In this document: piece after piece, positions 31,252 to 41,444 of the stretch | Layout: every line of letters starts with the position of its first letter | Numbering within the stretch: the first letter of the stretch is position 1 | Origin: Kalaharituber pfeilii | Lineage: Eukaryota; Ascomycota; Pezizomycetes; Pezizales; Pezizaceae | Length of the DNA stretch: 60,964 nucleotides | Assembly (NCBI GenBank): GCA_015179045.1 | Contig: WHUZ01000163.1 | Coordinates: 1-60,964 of the forward strand | Direction of reading: 5' to 3' | Made by a program: the position numbers and the translations under genes | The notes under the pieces: generated by a model | Database searches by the model: none | Told to the model about the DNA's origin: nothing | The model's input: only the letters and a program-made list of their open reading frames with translations

Positions 31252-31303
31252 CTCGCCGTAGCCTGATAGGCGGTATGCGAGTAATAAAATAAAAAAAAAA
31301 AAA
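31252..31303 (+). mobile_element. Tail A micro-insertion, 52 bp
   Basis: Consists only of the tail A hairpin (CTCGC/GCGAG outer stem, GCCT/AGGC inner stem), TAATA and poly(A). It is flanked by a perfect 11 bp duplication TCCTGCTTCAT (31241-31251 and 31304-31314). The insert begins exactly at the first base of the hairpin. Confidence 0.93.
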
Positions 31304-31846
31304 TCCTGCTTCATGTAATATAGTCCATTTTGCCACTCTCGCTGCAATAGAGAATTCGGCTCATTGTGGTGCATCGAGGAGCATTGAGGAGAGCTGCCCT
31401 ACCTGTCAATAGCTTTTTCTGCCAAATGTCATGCTGTTAAGAGGGGCCTGCCATACCTGTAAATATGTGCTGCAACAGTCGCGTCAACAAACATAAACAA
31501 ACATGTTCTGAGCGCGTCGGCACGTTGTATCACCAACCTAGTCAACACTGAACTTGACGTCAGAATGAGAGGTAATTCCTGCAGTATCAACCGGCAACCT
31601 GGAAGTGTACTGAGCAACAGCCTATCATCCTATATTGGGTTGCCAGTCGACCCATGTGAGTAACAACCAGCGGCTGTAGTGGCCGACCCAATGAGCAGCC
31701 CGATAAGCAGTCCAATAAGTAGCCGAGTAAGTGACTCTGCGAGTAGCCCAGGTTCTAAAGCTCCCTTTGCAACAGTTAAAGTTTATTTCAATTGAGTAGG
31801 GGGCATCCATGACCAAAACAAAGGTTGCGTTCAGGCGTACCTACTC

Positions 31847-31911
31847 GTCCTGCCATGCCGAAGAGCCGCATGCGGGGTCATGTGACAAAAAAAAAAAAAA
31901 AAAAAAAAAAA
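31847..31911 (+). mobile_element. Tail B micro-insertion, 65 bp
   Basis: Tail B hairpin plus poly(A), starting about three bases before CTGCC. Flanked by the perfect 14 bp duplication AGGCGTACCTACTC (31833-31846 and 31912-31925). Confidence 0.93.
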
Positions 31912-32179
31912 AGGCGTACCTACTCAGCGCCCTGATGCAACCCACCCTTTCGTATTGCGCCCTGTGCGCCCCAGCGTTCTGACGCTAGATCTTACACCCT
32001 GTCGCATCCTGATGCCACAAGTGAACCCTTGATCAATGATTATTGCATCTCGGCGCATTTGGGTATCCACAATGCAATTACAATAATTGACCTGCAGCCC
32101 GACGCTGGCTGTCGGCGTGAGGCCCTTAATTTGTATATATCGCCTTCAGCATGCCGATTCCATTTCCTCTCAATATCTC

Positions 32180-32430
32180 ATGCGTGCGCTCAATATACTC
32201 AATACTCTCTATACCTCATGTGTGCAGTCAATATGCTTAATATTCTCTGCAACTCATGGCATGCTCAATGTGCTTAATACTCTCTACATCTCATTTGCAC
32301 TGCGAAAGTGGCCAATTCCTAGCCCGGGTCGGGAATTCATGCCCAATATGCTGAACAGGCTCAATATGCTCAATATTCTCTACTCTCTATATCTCATACC
32401 CGCACTCCATATGCTCAATACGCTCAATTG
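32180..32430 (+). repeat. Diverged tandem repeat with GCTCAATATGCTCAATACTC motif
   Basis: Four to six imperfect units of about 35-40 bp combining a TGCTCAATATGCTCAATA part with TCTCTATATCTCAT. Translation in one frame gives repeated LNILNTLY, but I do not think it is coding. Confidence 0.7.
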
Positions 32431-32575
32431 GTCCAATCTGCTCAATATCTTCAGGGCAGTCAATTATCTCAATCTGGCAAGTATGCCTGAGCTGCCCTGT
32501 TAGGACATTGCTAATTTGGGACGAACCATACGCTGGTGCGCCAAAATCTGAGGTTAGTGAATTCAGCTCATCAGG

Positions 32576-32647
32576 CCGCGCGTTGGGCCGCTCATTAGGC
32601 TGCGCGTTGGGCCGCTCATTAGGCTGCGCGTTGGGCCGCTCATTGGG
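32576..32647 (+). repeat. 24 bp tandem repeat, three copies
   Basis: Three near-identical 24 bp units built on TGCGCGTTGGGCCGCTCATT, in the right arm of the foldback structure. The left arm has only one diverged equivalent. Confidence 0.9.
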
Positions 32648-32993
32648 CCGGCGACTACAGCCGCTGGTTGTTACTCATATAGGTCGGCTGGCAACCCAAG
32701 GTAGGATGATAGGCTGCTGATCAGTACACTTCCAGGTTGCCGGTTAATACTGCTAGGATTATCTCCCACTCTGACATCACAACTAGGCTACTGGCAGACA
32801 TGTGCAATATGCTAATGCATAGAGATTGTATTTGTTGACGCGAATATTTTGTAGGTATGGTGGGCTGTCTTAAACAGCGTAAAATATGATAGAATGAGCT
32901 GAATCTAATAAGTATAACGCGTTCTACCTAACGGTATGAAATATGGCTTAATCTGACAGGATCGCATACCTTGATGGTGTAAGATATGGCAAC

Positions 32994-33318
32994 TAGTGAG
33001 CGGCACGAGCTAGCTCGAGCCGAGCTGGAGGGTGAGCTCGAGCTGGCGTGGCATGAGCTCGAGCCTGGATCATAATATTGACAAACTAAACTGAACTAAG
33101 CTAAATTTTCATGTTTCTCACTACTATCAGCTAAATTGTGCATTTCGAAGTTGTTGGTAGGTCAGAATGAGCTCCAAGTCTCTAATTGTTACTATAGTAG
33201 GTATTTACAGTTTATGAAACGTTGCACTGGCTAAGCATTTTAGCGAGCTGTCAAGAAAAACACAAGCATGATCTTGGCTCGTTTGAGCTCGAGCTGGCTC
33301 GGCTCGTGCCGCTCACTA
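32994..33318. mobile_element. hAT-2 MITE, 325 bp
   Basis: Perfect 17 bp terminal inverted repeats (TAGTGAGCGGCACGAGC) and a perfect 8 bp duplication ATGGCAAC (32986-32993 and 33319-33326), the hallmark of hAT elements. Subterminal regions are rich in GAGCTCGAGC. No coding capacity. A fragment of the same element lies at 46555-46636. Confidence 0.92.
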
Positions 33319-34854
33319 ATGGCAACATAAGCTCAACTCAATAGGTATGCTAGGTCCCACTCACGCGAAATATACTAACATGAGCTCAACTTAACAAGTA
33401 TGCTGGTCCCACTCAACCATACGAGATATGGCAACAACAAAATCATGCCCGAATTGCATCTCGTGTAGGCAGGAATCAAAGCACAAGCAACCCACTCCTT
33501 TTACTGCTGCTAACTAGCTCAACTTAATAGGTATGCTAGGTCCACTCAACCACGCGAGATATGGCAACAACAGCTCAACTTATTAGGTATGCTAGGTCCT
33601 CCTCAACTATGTGAGATATGGCAACAACAGCTTAATCTGACAGGATGGCAGCCTTCAACAATGCAGAATATGGTAATATGAGTTAAATTTCACAGGTATG
33701 GTAGACCCTTCACGATGGCGGGAGATATAGTAGTATAAGCTCTATTAACAAAGTATGACAGCCCTTTTGATAGTGAGAGATGAGACATAATAAGTTAAAT
33801 TTAACAGGTATTGTAGACCCCTCTCAACAGTATAAGATGCGGCAGAATGAGCTGAATCTGATAGGTATGACAGATTTCCGTCAATGGCTACATATGGACT
33901 CAATCTATAAGGAGAGCAGTACCATTTCCACGTCGTAAGATGAGGCAGGATGATCTTAATTAACAGGTATGATAAGTCTCTCTCGACAGCACAAGAATAA
34001 GCTCAATTTGACAGGTATGACTCATTTCTCTCTATGGTACGAGATGCAGCAGAATAAGCTAAATCTTATAGGTTATGGCAAGATAATAAGTAAGAGCCGT
34101 CCTGCTTTTTTGCTCCTCTTAGTGATTGCTATACTGTTTTTTTTTTTTTACCGTCTCATATACCTGCGCTTGCAGCTATTGGGCATGGCAGGGCTCTCCT
34201 ATATACTTTTATTTCAGTGGAAGTTTTGGTTATTTTATTGTATGTCCCAGGATTGGTTCATGGGGAGCAAATTTTTTAAGATAATAATAGATCAAATAAA
34301 TAAAGTTACCTCGCATTATAAATTCCAATGTAACAGGTACCAGCTATCATAATTAGTAAGCTTCGCTCTAGGGATTATAGGATCAACGGGCCTTCAAGAG
34401 AACATAGTATCTCTCAAGAAGGTATAGTATATTTGATTGATTTAGGCATCGCTGGATACAGTCACCCTCTCTAGGAGAGTATAGGTTAAAAGCAAATGAA
34501 TCTGTGAGGTCATTATCCCTGACTGGAAATGTCAGGGAGTTGGTTAGCAGCGCCAGTGAACTCTCAAAGCAAGTTGCATTGTAGATCAAGCCCTAGGCAC
34601 AGCCAATTAGCCAACAGTTTCATGTGGTGCAACCATTATTGTTTGCTGAATCAGTGATGCGAAGGCCGCTTGGCTGTGCGTTGTGGGGACTGCTTGCAAG
34701 GCCGGATCTTCCAGACTTGGCAGATACATTCACCGATTTCTCAGGGCGATCCATGTATGGTAGGATGCAACATGGCGCACGCGACGGGACCGCGTTGCAA
34801 CATGTTCCCCAGTTCTTGCCCTGTGCGCCCTATGCTCCAGGCGCATGGGGCGAT

Positions 34855-34935
34855 TTTTTCGTTTTTGCTGATGTACACCTCCGATCTCAACCATTTCCCC
34901 CCAGTCTGATCTTTCCTACTTCCGTCTTTGTCTTG
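34855..34935 (-). mobile_element. ORF1-only remnant
   Basis: On the minus strand YQDKDGSRKDQTGGKWLRSE resembles the end of the RNA-binding-like domain, without a tail. It adjoins a stretch (ACATCAGCAAAAACG, complement) that also follows the copy at 30571-30740, suggesting an ancient rearrangement. Confidence 0.45.
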
Positions 34936-35285
34936 GTACAGCTCCTCAATTGGACGGGCACGACAGCTCCTCAATTTGACAGGCACTTTGACAGGTATGA
35001 TAGCTCCTCAATGGTATGAGATGCAGCAGAATGAGCCGAATTTAATAGGGATAACAGTCTCCCTCAATGGCATAAGATGAGGATAGATGTGGTCAAGTTG
35101 ACAGATACGACCTTGACAGGCAAAAATGAGGCAGAGTAAGCTCAATTTAACAGGTATGACAGCTTCCTCTCAATGGCGCGAGATGTGGCCGAATGAGCTC
35201 AAGTTGACAAGTATTACAGGACTCTTTCCATAGCATAAGAGCAGCAGAATGAGCTGAATTTGATATGTATAGTAGGTCTCTCTTG

Positions 35286-35346
35286 CCCTGCCATGGCGAA
35301 CAGCTACAAGCGGAGTTACGTGAAATTAAAAAAAAAAAAAAAAAAG
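35286..35346 (+). mobile_element. Tail B micro-insertion, about 61 bp
   Basis: Tail B hairpin and poly(A) within the minisatellite. Flanks AGTAGGTCTCTCTTG (35271-35285) and AGTAGGCCTCTTG (35347-35359) are an imperfect target duplication. Confidence 0.88.
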
Positions 35347-36632
35347 AGTAGGCCTCTTGATAGCACGAAATGCAGCAAAATGAACTCAATTGGACTGGTG
35401 TGTAGGTCTCCCTTGACAATACAAGATACAGTAGAATAAACTAACTTTAACAAGTATATAGCTATGGCAAGACTCTTCTACGGCACGAGATACAGCCAAA
35501 TTTCATAATAGGTATAGTAGCACCTTTCCACAGGAGAATAGCAGAGTGAGCCAAATTTGACAGGTATAATAGGACTCTTTCCGCATTGTGCGATATAGCA
35601 GAATGAGCACAATTTGATAGTTATTCTATAGCACAAGATGCAACAGAACGAGAGTCGAATTTGACAGATATGGCAGGTCTATTTCAGGCTGGGAGATGCA
35701 GCAGAATAAGCCGAATTTGACAGGGATTGGTAGATCTCTCTTGCCAACATGAGATACAGCAGGGCGAGCAGAATTTGACAGGCATGACAGCTCCTCAATA
35801 ATGTGAGATGCAGCAGAATGAGCCGAATCAGTAGTCTCTCTTGATGGTGTGAGATGAGGCAGAATGAGCATAATTTAACAGGATATGACAGCTTCCTTTG
35901 GATGGCGTGAGATGAGGCAGAATGAGACAAGTATCACAGGACTCTTTCCACAGTGTGAGAACAGCAGAATGAGCCAAATTTGACAGGTACGGCAGGACCC
36001 ACCTGGCAGCGTGGAACATGGTAAAATGAGCTCAATTCACAGTTAAGGCTGGCTCCTTTCTCTGGTGCAAAGTGAGGCGGTATGGCTCAATTTGACAGAT
36101 ACAATAAGACCTCCTTAATGGTGCAAGATATGCCAAAATGAGCTCAGATTACAATTTTACAAGTATGGGAGATTACTTTCGATGGTGCGAGATGGGGCAC
36201 AATGAGAATGCGCTGGACCGGTACGGCATGGTGCTAGAGGCCAGATACGGAAGCTAGGTACACCTAAAAGGGCATATGCTGGACATCTGAGCAATATCAT
36301 TGTGGGTAGATATAAACCGGAATTTAGGTAGAGTTTATGGCTGTAACGAGGGTTTTGCTATCCATAGGTTCTACAATTATTAGCATTATACTCCACAAAA
36401 TATATAAAATTAATACTAGAGCTCCCTGGATGCAGGAGTGGGATTACGTGATATTATAAATAACAATGAGAATATACTGATATGAATAAATGCAGAAAAA
36501 CGAGATTGTACGGTTATGGAACTGGTAAAGAGTGTACAGCCACTTGACGCCGACTTTACGGGTCCCTTATCCACTACCGCTACACCTACACTCACCCTCG
36601 CGGTCGCGAGGTGGCCACATGCTAGTAAAATA

Positions 36633-37607
36633 CAGTACCTAGACAAAAGTGTACGCCACCCCCTCACGATGCAATAATAGGAAAAGCGCATATGCGCTAC
36701 ATTGATCTCTGTATATTCAGTAGGAAGCGATCGCCTTTGCATCATCAGGAGTAATTCATATGATACTGGACAAGTGCACACCCTAAATACAGTATATACG
36801 GTACCTCAGATATGAGTTCGCTATATTCTAGCTCATTGATAAGTTATCATTCTCATATATCTTTGAATATGATACTTGACTTTAAGGTGGTTAACAACGA
36901 GCTTGTAACTTCACTGACAGCACTTTCACACTCCAGTGATACAGAAAAGAGAAAGAGCTTTCGGTATTGAAAAAGATAGAATTACTGTCTGATTCGAGCT
37001 GAATTTAAGCGTTATTTGATCAACATTCACTTGATACAAGCCAGACCTTCAGTTATGCCCTGCCATGGCGAAGAGCTGCATGCGGGGTCGCGTGAAATAA
37101 AAAAAAAAAAAAAAAAAAAAACGAGACCTTCATCAATCCGCCACCAGCAGAAGAATTGAATGATTGCTGGAACCAGTAGATCCCCCAGGCAGTTTCAAGG
37201 CACTCTATAAGTATGCCACATTGGTTGTAGCAGCACTGATGCCACTGAAGGCGAAGGGCTGCTATCTAAGTATTGGTGGTCGGAGTTGAGCAGCTTTGGA
37301 GGTATTTTGAGCAGCCTGAAAGTCTTGTAGCTGCTTACAGTATTGTGCTGATAAGTCTCCTGTTGATGCATCTTTAGCTGATTTCTTTTGCCTTATAATT
37401 TAGATGTATGAGTATATATTTACCTGAAAGTTTGCATATGTATTGGAGTTAGGTTTAATCTTTTTGACTTACTCATGGAATTAGTAATGAGATATTCAGA
37501 GTGTTCTGGTATTTTACCTATTGCATCACGAACGTCAATGCAGTGTATATGCGGTTTTCCCATTATTGCATAGTGAGGGGGTGGCGGGCACTTTTGTCTG
37601 GGTACTG
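36633..37607. mobile_element. Tc1/mariner-like element, about 975 bp, non-coding
   Basis: Ends CAGTACCTAGACAAAAGTG (36633 on) and the complement of CAGTACCCAGACAAAAGTG (to 37607), with inverted similarity for about 90 bp inward. TA flanks on both sides (36631-36632 and 37608-37609), as required for Tc1/mariner. The interior has no transposase frame and carries a tail B micro-insertion. Confidence 0.8.
37052..37123 (+). mobile_element. Tail B micro-insertion, about 72 bp
   Basis: Tail B hairpin and poly(A) inside the Tc1-like element. Flanked by AGACCTTCA (37043-37051 and 37124-37132). Confidence 0.9.
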
Positions 37608-37609
37608 TA

Positions 37610-38087
37610 GCATCCACCGGTTTCTCCCGACGTGATACTTTTTGGGATAGTTCCTACTGCAACAACTCTCCATCTACCCATCGGCCTCCACCAGGGAATC
37701 CGTTTCGCCCTCTTCGTTTGCCTTTATAACTCGCACCTGGTCCAAATATGGGTGGTCATACCCTGAACTACTTGCACTTCGGGCAATCTGGTTGTGTTAC
37801 CTTGGAGTTTCGTGCGTGTATATATATACTTGCTTATGTCCTAATGTAATAGTCATCTATCATAGAGTTTATCAAGTATCTCCTGCGGCCTCCTATACTG
37901 CTATTTGCATGTGGTCATCTCCATGTAATAAAAATAGTAGCACACATATGGAACATATGGGGGGTATGGAGGAGTAAGTGGCCAGGTGGGTTGGAGGCGA
38001 CAGACAGAGCCCCCAGCAGCAAGAGAAGCGGAGGTGTACCCTGTAGTGAAGTTCATGAGGTGGATAGAGAGATAACTTTGTGACCAT
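37610..38087. other. No gene; repeat related to 50.9 kb
   Basis: Contains a stretch (about 37810-37945) similar to 50910-51015 (CTAATGTAATAGTCATCTAT), otherwise nothing recognised. Confidence 0.4.
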
Positions 38088-38150
38088 GTTGTGGCCTCGT
38101 ACGAACTTTTTTGGTTCGTGAACAAGGAATGTTCGTTGGGAGGCCACAAC
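38088..38150. repeat. Small hairpin element, GTTGTGGCCTC ends
   Basis: Inverted ends GTTGTGGCCTC and GAGGCCACAAC with inner GTTCGT/ACGAAC pairs over about 63 bp. Similar in style to the TGTTCTGGCC hairpins at 51080-51175 and 52474-52593, possibly a distant family member. Confidence 0.55.
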
Positions 38151-38220
38151 AGCCATGGCATCATTTTACTCTGTTCTAATTCCTATTATTTATTTTCCCA
38201 CTATTCCTTTTGTATGTAAT

Positions 38221-38270
38221 CTCGTCAAAGCCGATGGGGCAGCACGTGAGTAATGATATTAATTAAAAAT
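38221..38270 (+). mobile_element. Diverged tail A remnant
   Basis: CTCGTCAAAGCCGATGGGGC followed by AGCACGTGAGTAATGA and an A-rich stretch aligns with tail A. No target duplication seen. Confidence 0.5.
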
Positions 38271-38288
38271 AACCATAGTACTATATAT

Positions 38289-38344
38289 ATATATATTTTC
38301 ATATATCTTTACTCGCTTGCCGCCCCTATGGGCTATGGCGAGAG
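38289..38344 (-). mobile_element. Tail A micro-insertion, 56 bp
   Basis: Minus-strand tail A hairpin with a mutated A-rich end, between copies of AGTACTATATAT (38277-38288 and 38345-38356). Confidence 0.85.
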
Positions 38345-38356
38345 AGTACTATATAT

Positions 38357-39011
38357 CACTATATTCTCTCATTGCTTCTATCGCAATAATTTGAACATTT
38401 CATCTGCTAAAGGCGACATTTCTCTACATTCAGCGAAATTCCTGCTGGTTGGATGCTTGGCACTCGCAGGAATTCTATTGCCTACCATTTCCAGCAATGC
38501 TAACTACCAAATTTTCAGTGCTTGGCACACAACAACCCCATAACCTCCGAAACCAGAATATTGAACGCCAGAAATGGCCGAGGATTCTAGATATCTCTGT
38601 CTAGAAAGATACAACTCCAAAACTTTGTTCAGAGCAAGAAAAACATGTGAAGCAAATCTGATAATTTCTTAGAGTTACTGTATTAAAAAAATCTACTTAT
38701 GCCGACAAAACTACATTCTTATCCCTGAAGCTCTAAGAATGGAGCAAATTAATTACAATATCCACCTTATCTCCTGTTATGTGGTCTAGGTAGCAACTTG
38801 CCAGTACTATTAGCAACTCGCCCCCGCAGCAACGTGCAAGTGGCAACTTGTCAGTACAGGCTGCTGTAGCGGACAGTAACTGGCTTATCAATCGTCTGTA
38901 GTAGCGGCAAGTCTCCACATACTCATCGCTGGTGTACGTAAAGGTGCCTGAAGGTACTGGTGCTAAAACAGTGCTCCCGAGTAGGCTGCCCGGTTCAGAA
39001 TTGTGAAATAC
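38357..39011. repeat. No gene; part repeated in inverse near 51.2-51.43 kb
   Basis: About 38690-38960 contains several GCAACTTG/CAAGTTGCC units and matches parts of 51200-51430 in reverse complement. 38357-38690 shows no feature that I recognise. Confidence 0.5.
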
Positions 39012-39017
39012 ATTGTA

Positions 39018-39272
39018 TTTTTTTTTTTTTTTTTTTTTTTTATATCATTTATCGCATGCCGCCCTAAGGGCTATGGCGATGTTATGCTAAATAAATAAAA
39101 GAAGGTTAAAAAACCACAACAGAAACATTCCGCCTAAAAACACCAATCCTAACCCCACTATCCGTTCTGACTTAACTACATGTGATACCCGCGGACTCTT
39201 CACTATCGCGGGTGGCGCCCGGTACAATCCCTACTCCCGTCCCCTCTCCGGCTCATACCGGACCGACTTTGT
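39018..39272 (-). mobile_element. ORF1-only retroposon, 3' end only
   Basis: Minus-strand: end of the ORF (YEPERGRE and stop), 3' UTR with a CACATG block typical of the family, tail A hairpin with ATCGC/GCGAT outer stem (39050-39080), poly(A) (T run from 39018). Flanks share ATTGTA. Confidence 0.8.
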
Positions 39273-39299
39273 ATTGTAGAGATACAGTGAAATCTTGTT

Positions 39300-39358
39300 G
39301 CCCTGCCATGGCGAACAGCTGCAGGCGGGGTCACGTGAAAAAAAAAAAAAAAAAAAAA
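39300..39358 (+). mobile_element. Tail B micro-insertion, 59 bp
   Basis: Starts at the base before CCCTGCC, contains the hairpin, TCACGTGA and 20 A's. Perfect 13 bp target duplication GTGAAATCTTGTT (39287-39299 and 39359-39371). Confidence 0.95.
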
Positions 39359-39925
39359 GTGAAATCTTGTTTTGAAGGCTAGAAGGGTAGCCCTCAATGA
39401 CTTCTGAAGTTACGCACAACTCAAACTTCTATGCTTCGATTTTCGCCCGATTTTCCGTCAAAGCTCGGGTTGTTGTTACTTGTTTTTTTTTTTTTTAATT
39501 TTGAGAAAAATAAAAAAAAAGTAAGTACGAATACTTACATATCTAACGTAACTTGTTTGTAGACTATCAAACTCCAAATGTCGCAAATGTTCTACTAGAA
39601 AAAGCAAAAATCGTACTTAGCCCGTCATCCAAGACAGTACCCGGTTAGGTTGTCAACTGACCAGTCGGTCATGAACTGTCGCTCACGTTTTAGTGGGCTC
39701 CGCTATGTACGGGTCAACTGGATGATGATCATGGATGGCTTGGCATACAGGAATGTGAACAGTGGTAACGAGACAGCAGAACAGAGCCAGAGATGTTGCA
39801 GTGCATATTGCAACGCATGTTTACGCTAATAGATAGTGTCGTCGTGCCAGCATGGCTATTTTCGAAGCTATATAGCACGATCGCGATAGAACAACGGTAA
39901 ATTGATTGCCTCGTCTCTCTCTTTT
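39359..39925. other. No recognisable feature
   Basis: No convincing coding frame, tail or terminal repeat. Confidence 0.45.
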
Positions 39926-41200
39926 TATTTTTTCTGTGACGTAATTTCCCATGAATGCTGCCAGTGACCCATACACCCTAGTCAGGTCCAGCATCTACCT
40001 ACAGTATCTACCCTACGTACATAACCTGGGCACATAACGTACCCCGCGGACCTGCAGCCAGCCCAGATCAACGCTGGCGAACCATTGCAGCGCTGGATTC
40101 TCCTGTATGCCATCCTGCCTCCAACCTTTCTCGCCAGTCACTTGCGTCCCATCCTTGCCCTTCCGCTTCGCCTCTGTCGCTCGACGCACCTGAAAAGCAT
40201 GCATTCAGCACTCCGGTCTAAATCATGCCTCCTCCCGGCTGGTCTTGCTCCTCCACACTTTTCCACCTTTCCCCAGTCAGCAGCCAGTGTAATTGGTGAG
40301 GATTAGGCCTCCTCCACCACTTCACGAATTTCCCTCTGCCATACCCCATTTGCTCTCTCCCACTATCTCTTCTAAACTAATTCCTGTCGCAGTCTGCCTC
40401 GATAACCTGTCCATCCTGCCTCATGCATCCGGCCCGTTCTCATATGCCCTCGATCACGACGAGCGCTTTGATCCAGGCGATATTCACTGCTCCGTGGTCC
40501 CTCAGCTCCAGTCTCCCTCTGCCTTCAGCTCCACTAGACGTGCACGTACCGAGTCCGCAGTTCTCATCTTTCCAGTTCTTCCCGCCCTCTTGACTGCGCT
40601 GATTGCCAGCTGTGAGTCTGCAAGTGGCTCTGCTGCCGACAGCCTCCAGTGCGCCTGTCATACCAGCGACCTGCCATCCCTCACCGTGACGTTTGACCCA
40701 GCGGCGTCCTTTCTCTTCCCGTGTCACTAGCTGACGCCAGCACCATCAACCTAGTACTGCCTACGCCTCGCTGCAGGTGCCGTCTGTGAAAGTGGCCGCA
40801 GATTCGCACCTTGCCTCGCAGATGGCCATCTCCCACTTGGCTGGGGAGTCTTGCTTCCCTATCCTGAAGTCGGCGACCTCGACCTTTTGCCTCTGTTGCC
40901 GGCCGCTGCAGTACTCGCCCCCAGGACACTTTCTGCATTAACCGACCTCAGTTGTGGAAGCAGTTCAGCCTGCTATTGACTCGAAGCCATCGTCCCTCTC
41001 TTGGACTCACCCGAGCTCAGGTCCCTGGCATCTCTCCCTTTTTCACCTCCTTTGCCCGGATCGGAGAATTCCACCCCCTGAAGCTCTCGGACCACAAGTC
41101 CTCCACACCCGTGAAGGTCCTTATCGACCTCAGCACATACCTCTTCTGGTTTCTGATCTAGTATCATTCACGCAGTTTACACCTGCAACGCCCTTGAAGT
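39926..41200 (-). pseudogene. LINE-B ORF2 C-terminal remnant
   Basis: Minus-strand remnant of the LINE-B RNase H region and 3' end: TGALEAV, AGKNWKDENCGLG, NIAWIKALVVIEG (the conserved H/D motif is damaged) and the end LQWFASVDLG matching YWFACLDLG of LINE-B. A degraded tail B and A-rich end follow (T-rich at 39922-39935). Many frameshifts and stops. It is GC-rich, so it decayed without RIP-like transitions. Confidence 0.7.
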
Positions 41201-41376
41201 AGTGCGAAGTTGAGGAGGGGGGTAGCAACAGGAATAAACAATTGACCACGGGGGTCCGGTACCGGTGGCCTTCTACAATTGACAGCTCTTCAATTCACTA
41301 GATTGATAGGTATCCTTCACTTGTTAGCTTCTCTGCTAACTTGATAGCCCCCAGCCAGCTTAACAGCTCCGCGAGC
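41201..41376. other. Spacer with minisatellite-like units
   Basis: Contains GACAGCTCTTCAATTCACTAG and similar units related to the 32.8-36.2 kb array. Nothing else seen. Confidence 0.4.
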
Positions 41377-41432
41377 CTTTTTTTTTTTTGTGTCATGTAA
41401 CCCCGCTTGCAGCTGTTCGTCATGGCAGGGCA
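41377..41432 (-). mobile_element. Tail B micro-insertion, 56 bp
   Basis: Minus-strand tail B hairpin and poly(A). Flanks AGCTCCGCGAGC (41365-41376) and AGCTCCGCCAGC (41433-41444), one mismatch in 12. Confidence 0.93.
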
Positions 41433-41444
41433 AGCTCCGCCAGC

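Larger units (their letters stand above)
31434..32888. repeat. Foldback structure with arms of about 310 bp
   Basis: 31434-31745 and 32576-32888 are diverged inverted copies; shared blocks include CAACCGGCAACCTGGAAGTG and GAGTAACAACCAGCGGCTGT in the left arm (complemented in the right). The 830 bp between them holds a tail B micro-insertion and AT/CTC-rich tandem repeats. It may be a foldback transposon or two opposed copies of one repeat; no end duplication was found. Confidence 0.7.
32842..36200. repeat. Degenerate minisatellite, unit about 55-65 bp
   Basis: Dozens of imperfect units follow one another: AATTTGACAGGTATGACAG, a CTCTC/CAATGGC part, GAGATGCAGCAGAATGAGC. Unit length and sequence vary strongly, so this is an old array. 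It is interrupted by hAT-2 (32994-33318), two AT-rich or unmatched patches (34090-34620, 34620-34850), an ORF1-only remnant and a tail B micro-insertion. Related units also occur at 30511-30570 and 41280-41380. No gene is seen in this stretch. Confidence 0.75.

Noticed and set aside
32087..32503. 138-codon ORF with LNILNTLY repeats
   Set aside because: Product of a CTCAATA-type tandem repeat with no start context or homologue that I recognise.
36416..36781. 121-codon minus-strand ORF
   Set aside because: It straddles the border and terminal repeat of the Tc1-like element, so it cannot be an ancestral gene.
38253..38543. 96-codon ORF with hydrophobic stretch
   Set aside because: Its first third is the tail A micro-insertion and its TA-rich duplication; the remainder has no supporting evidence.
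31252..41432. CRISPR-like spaced repeats
   Set aside because: The recurring hairpins are irregularly spaced, in both orientations, end in poly(A) and have target duplications. They are retroposons, and the genome is eukaryotic.
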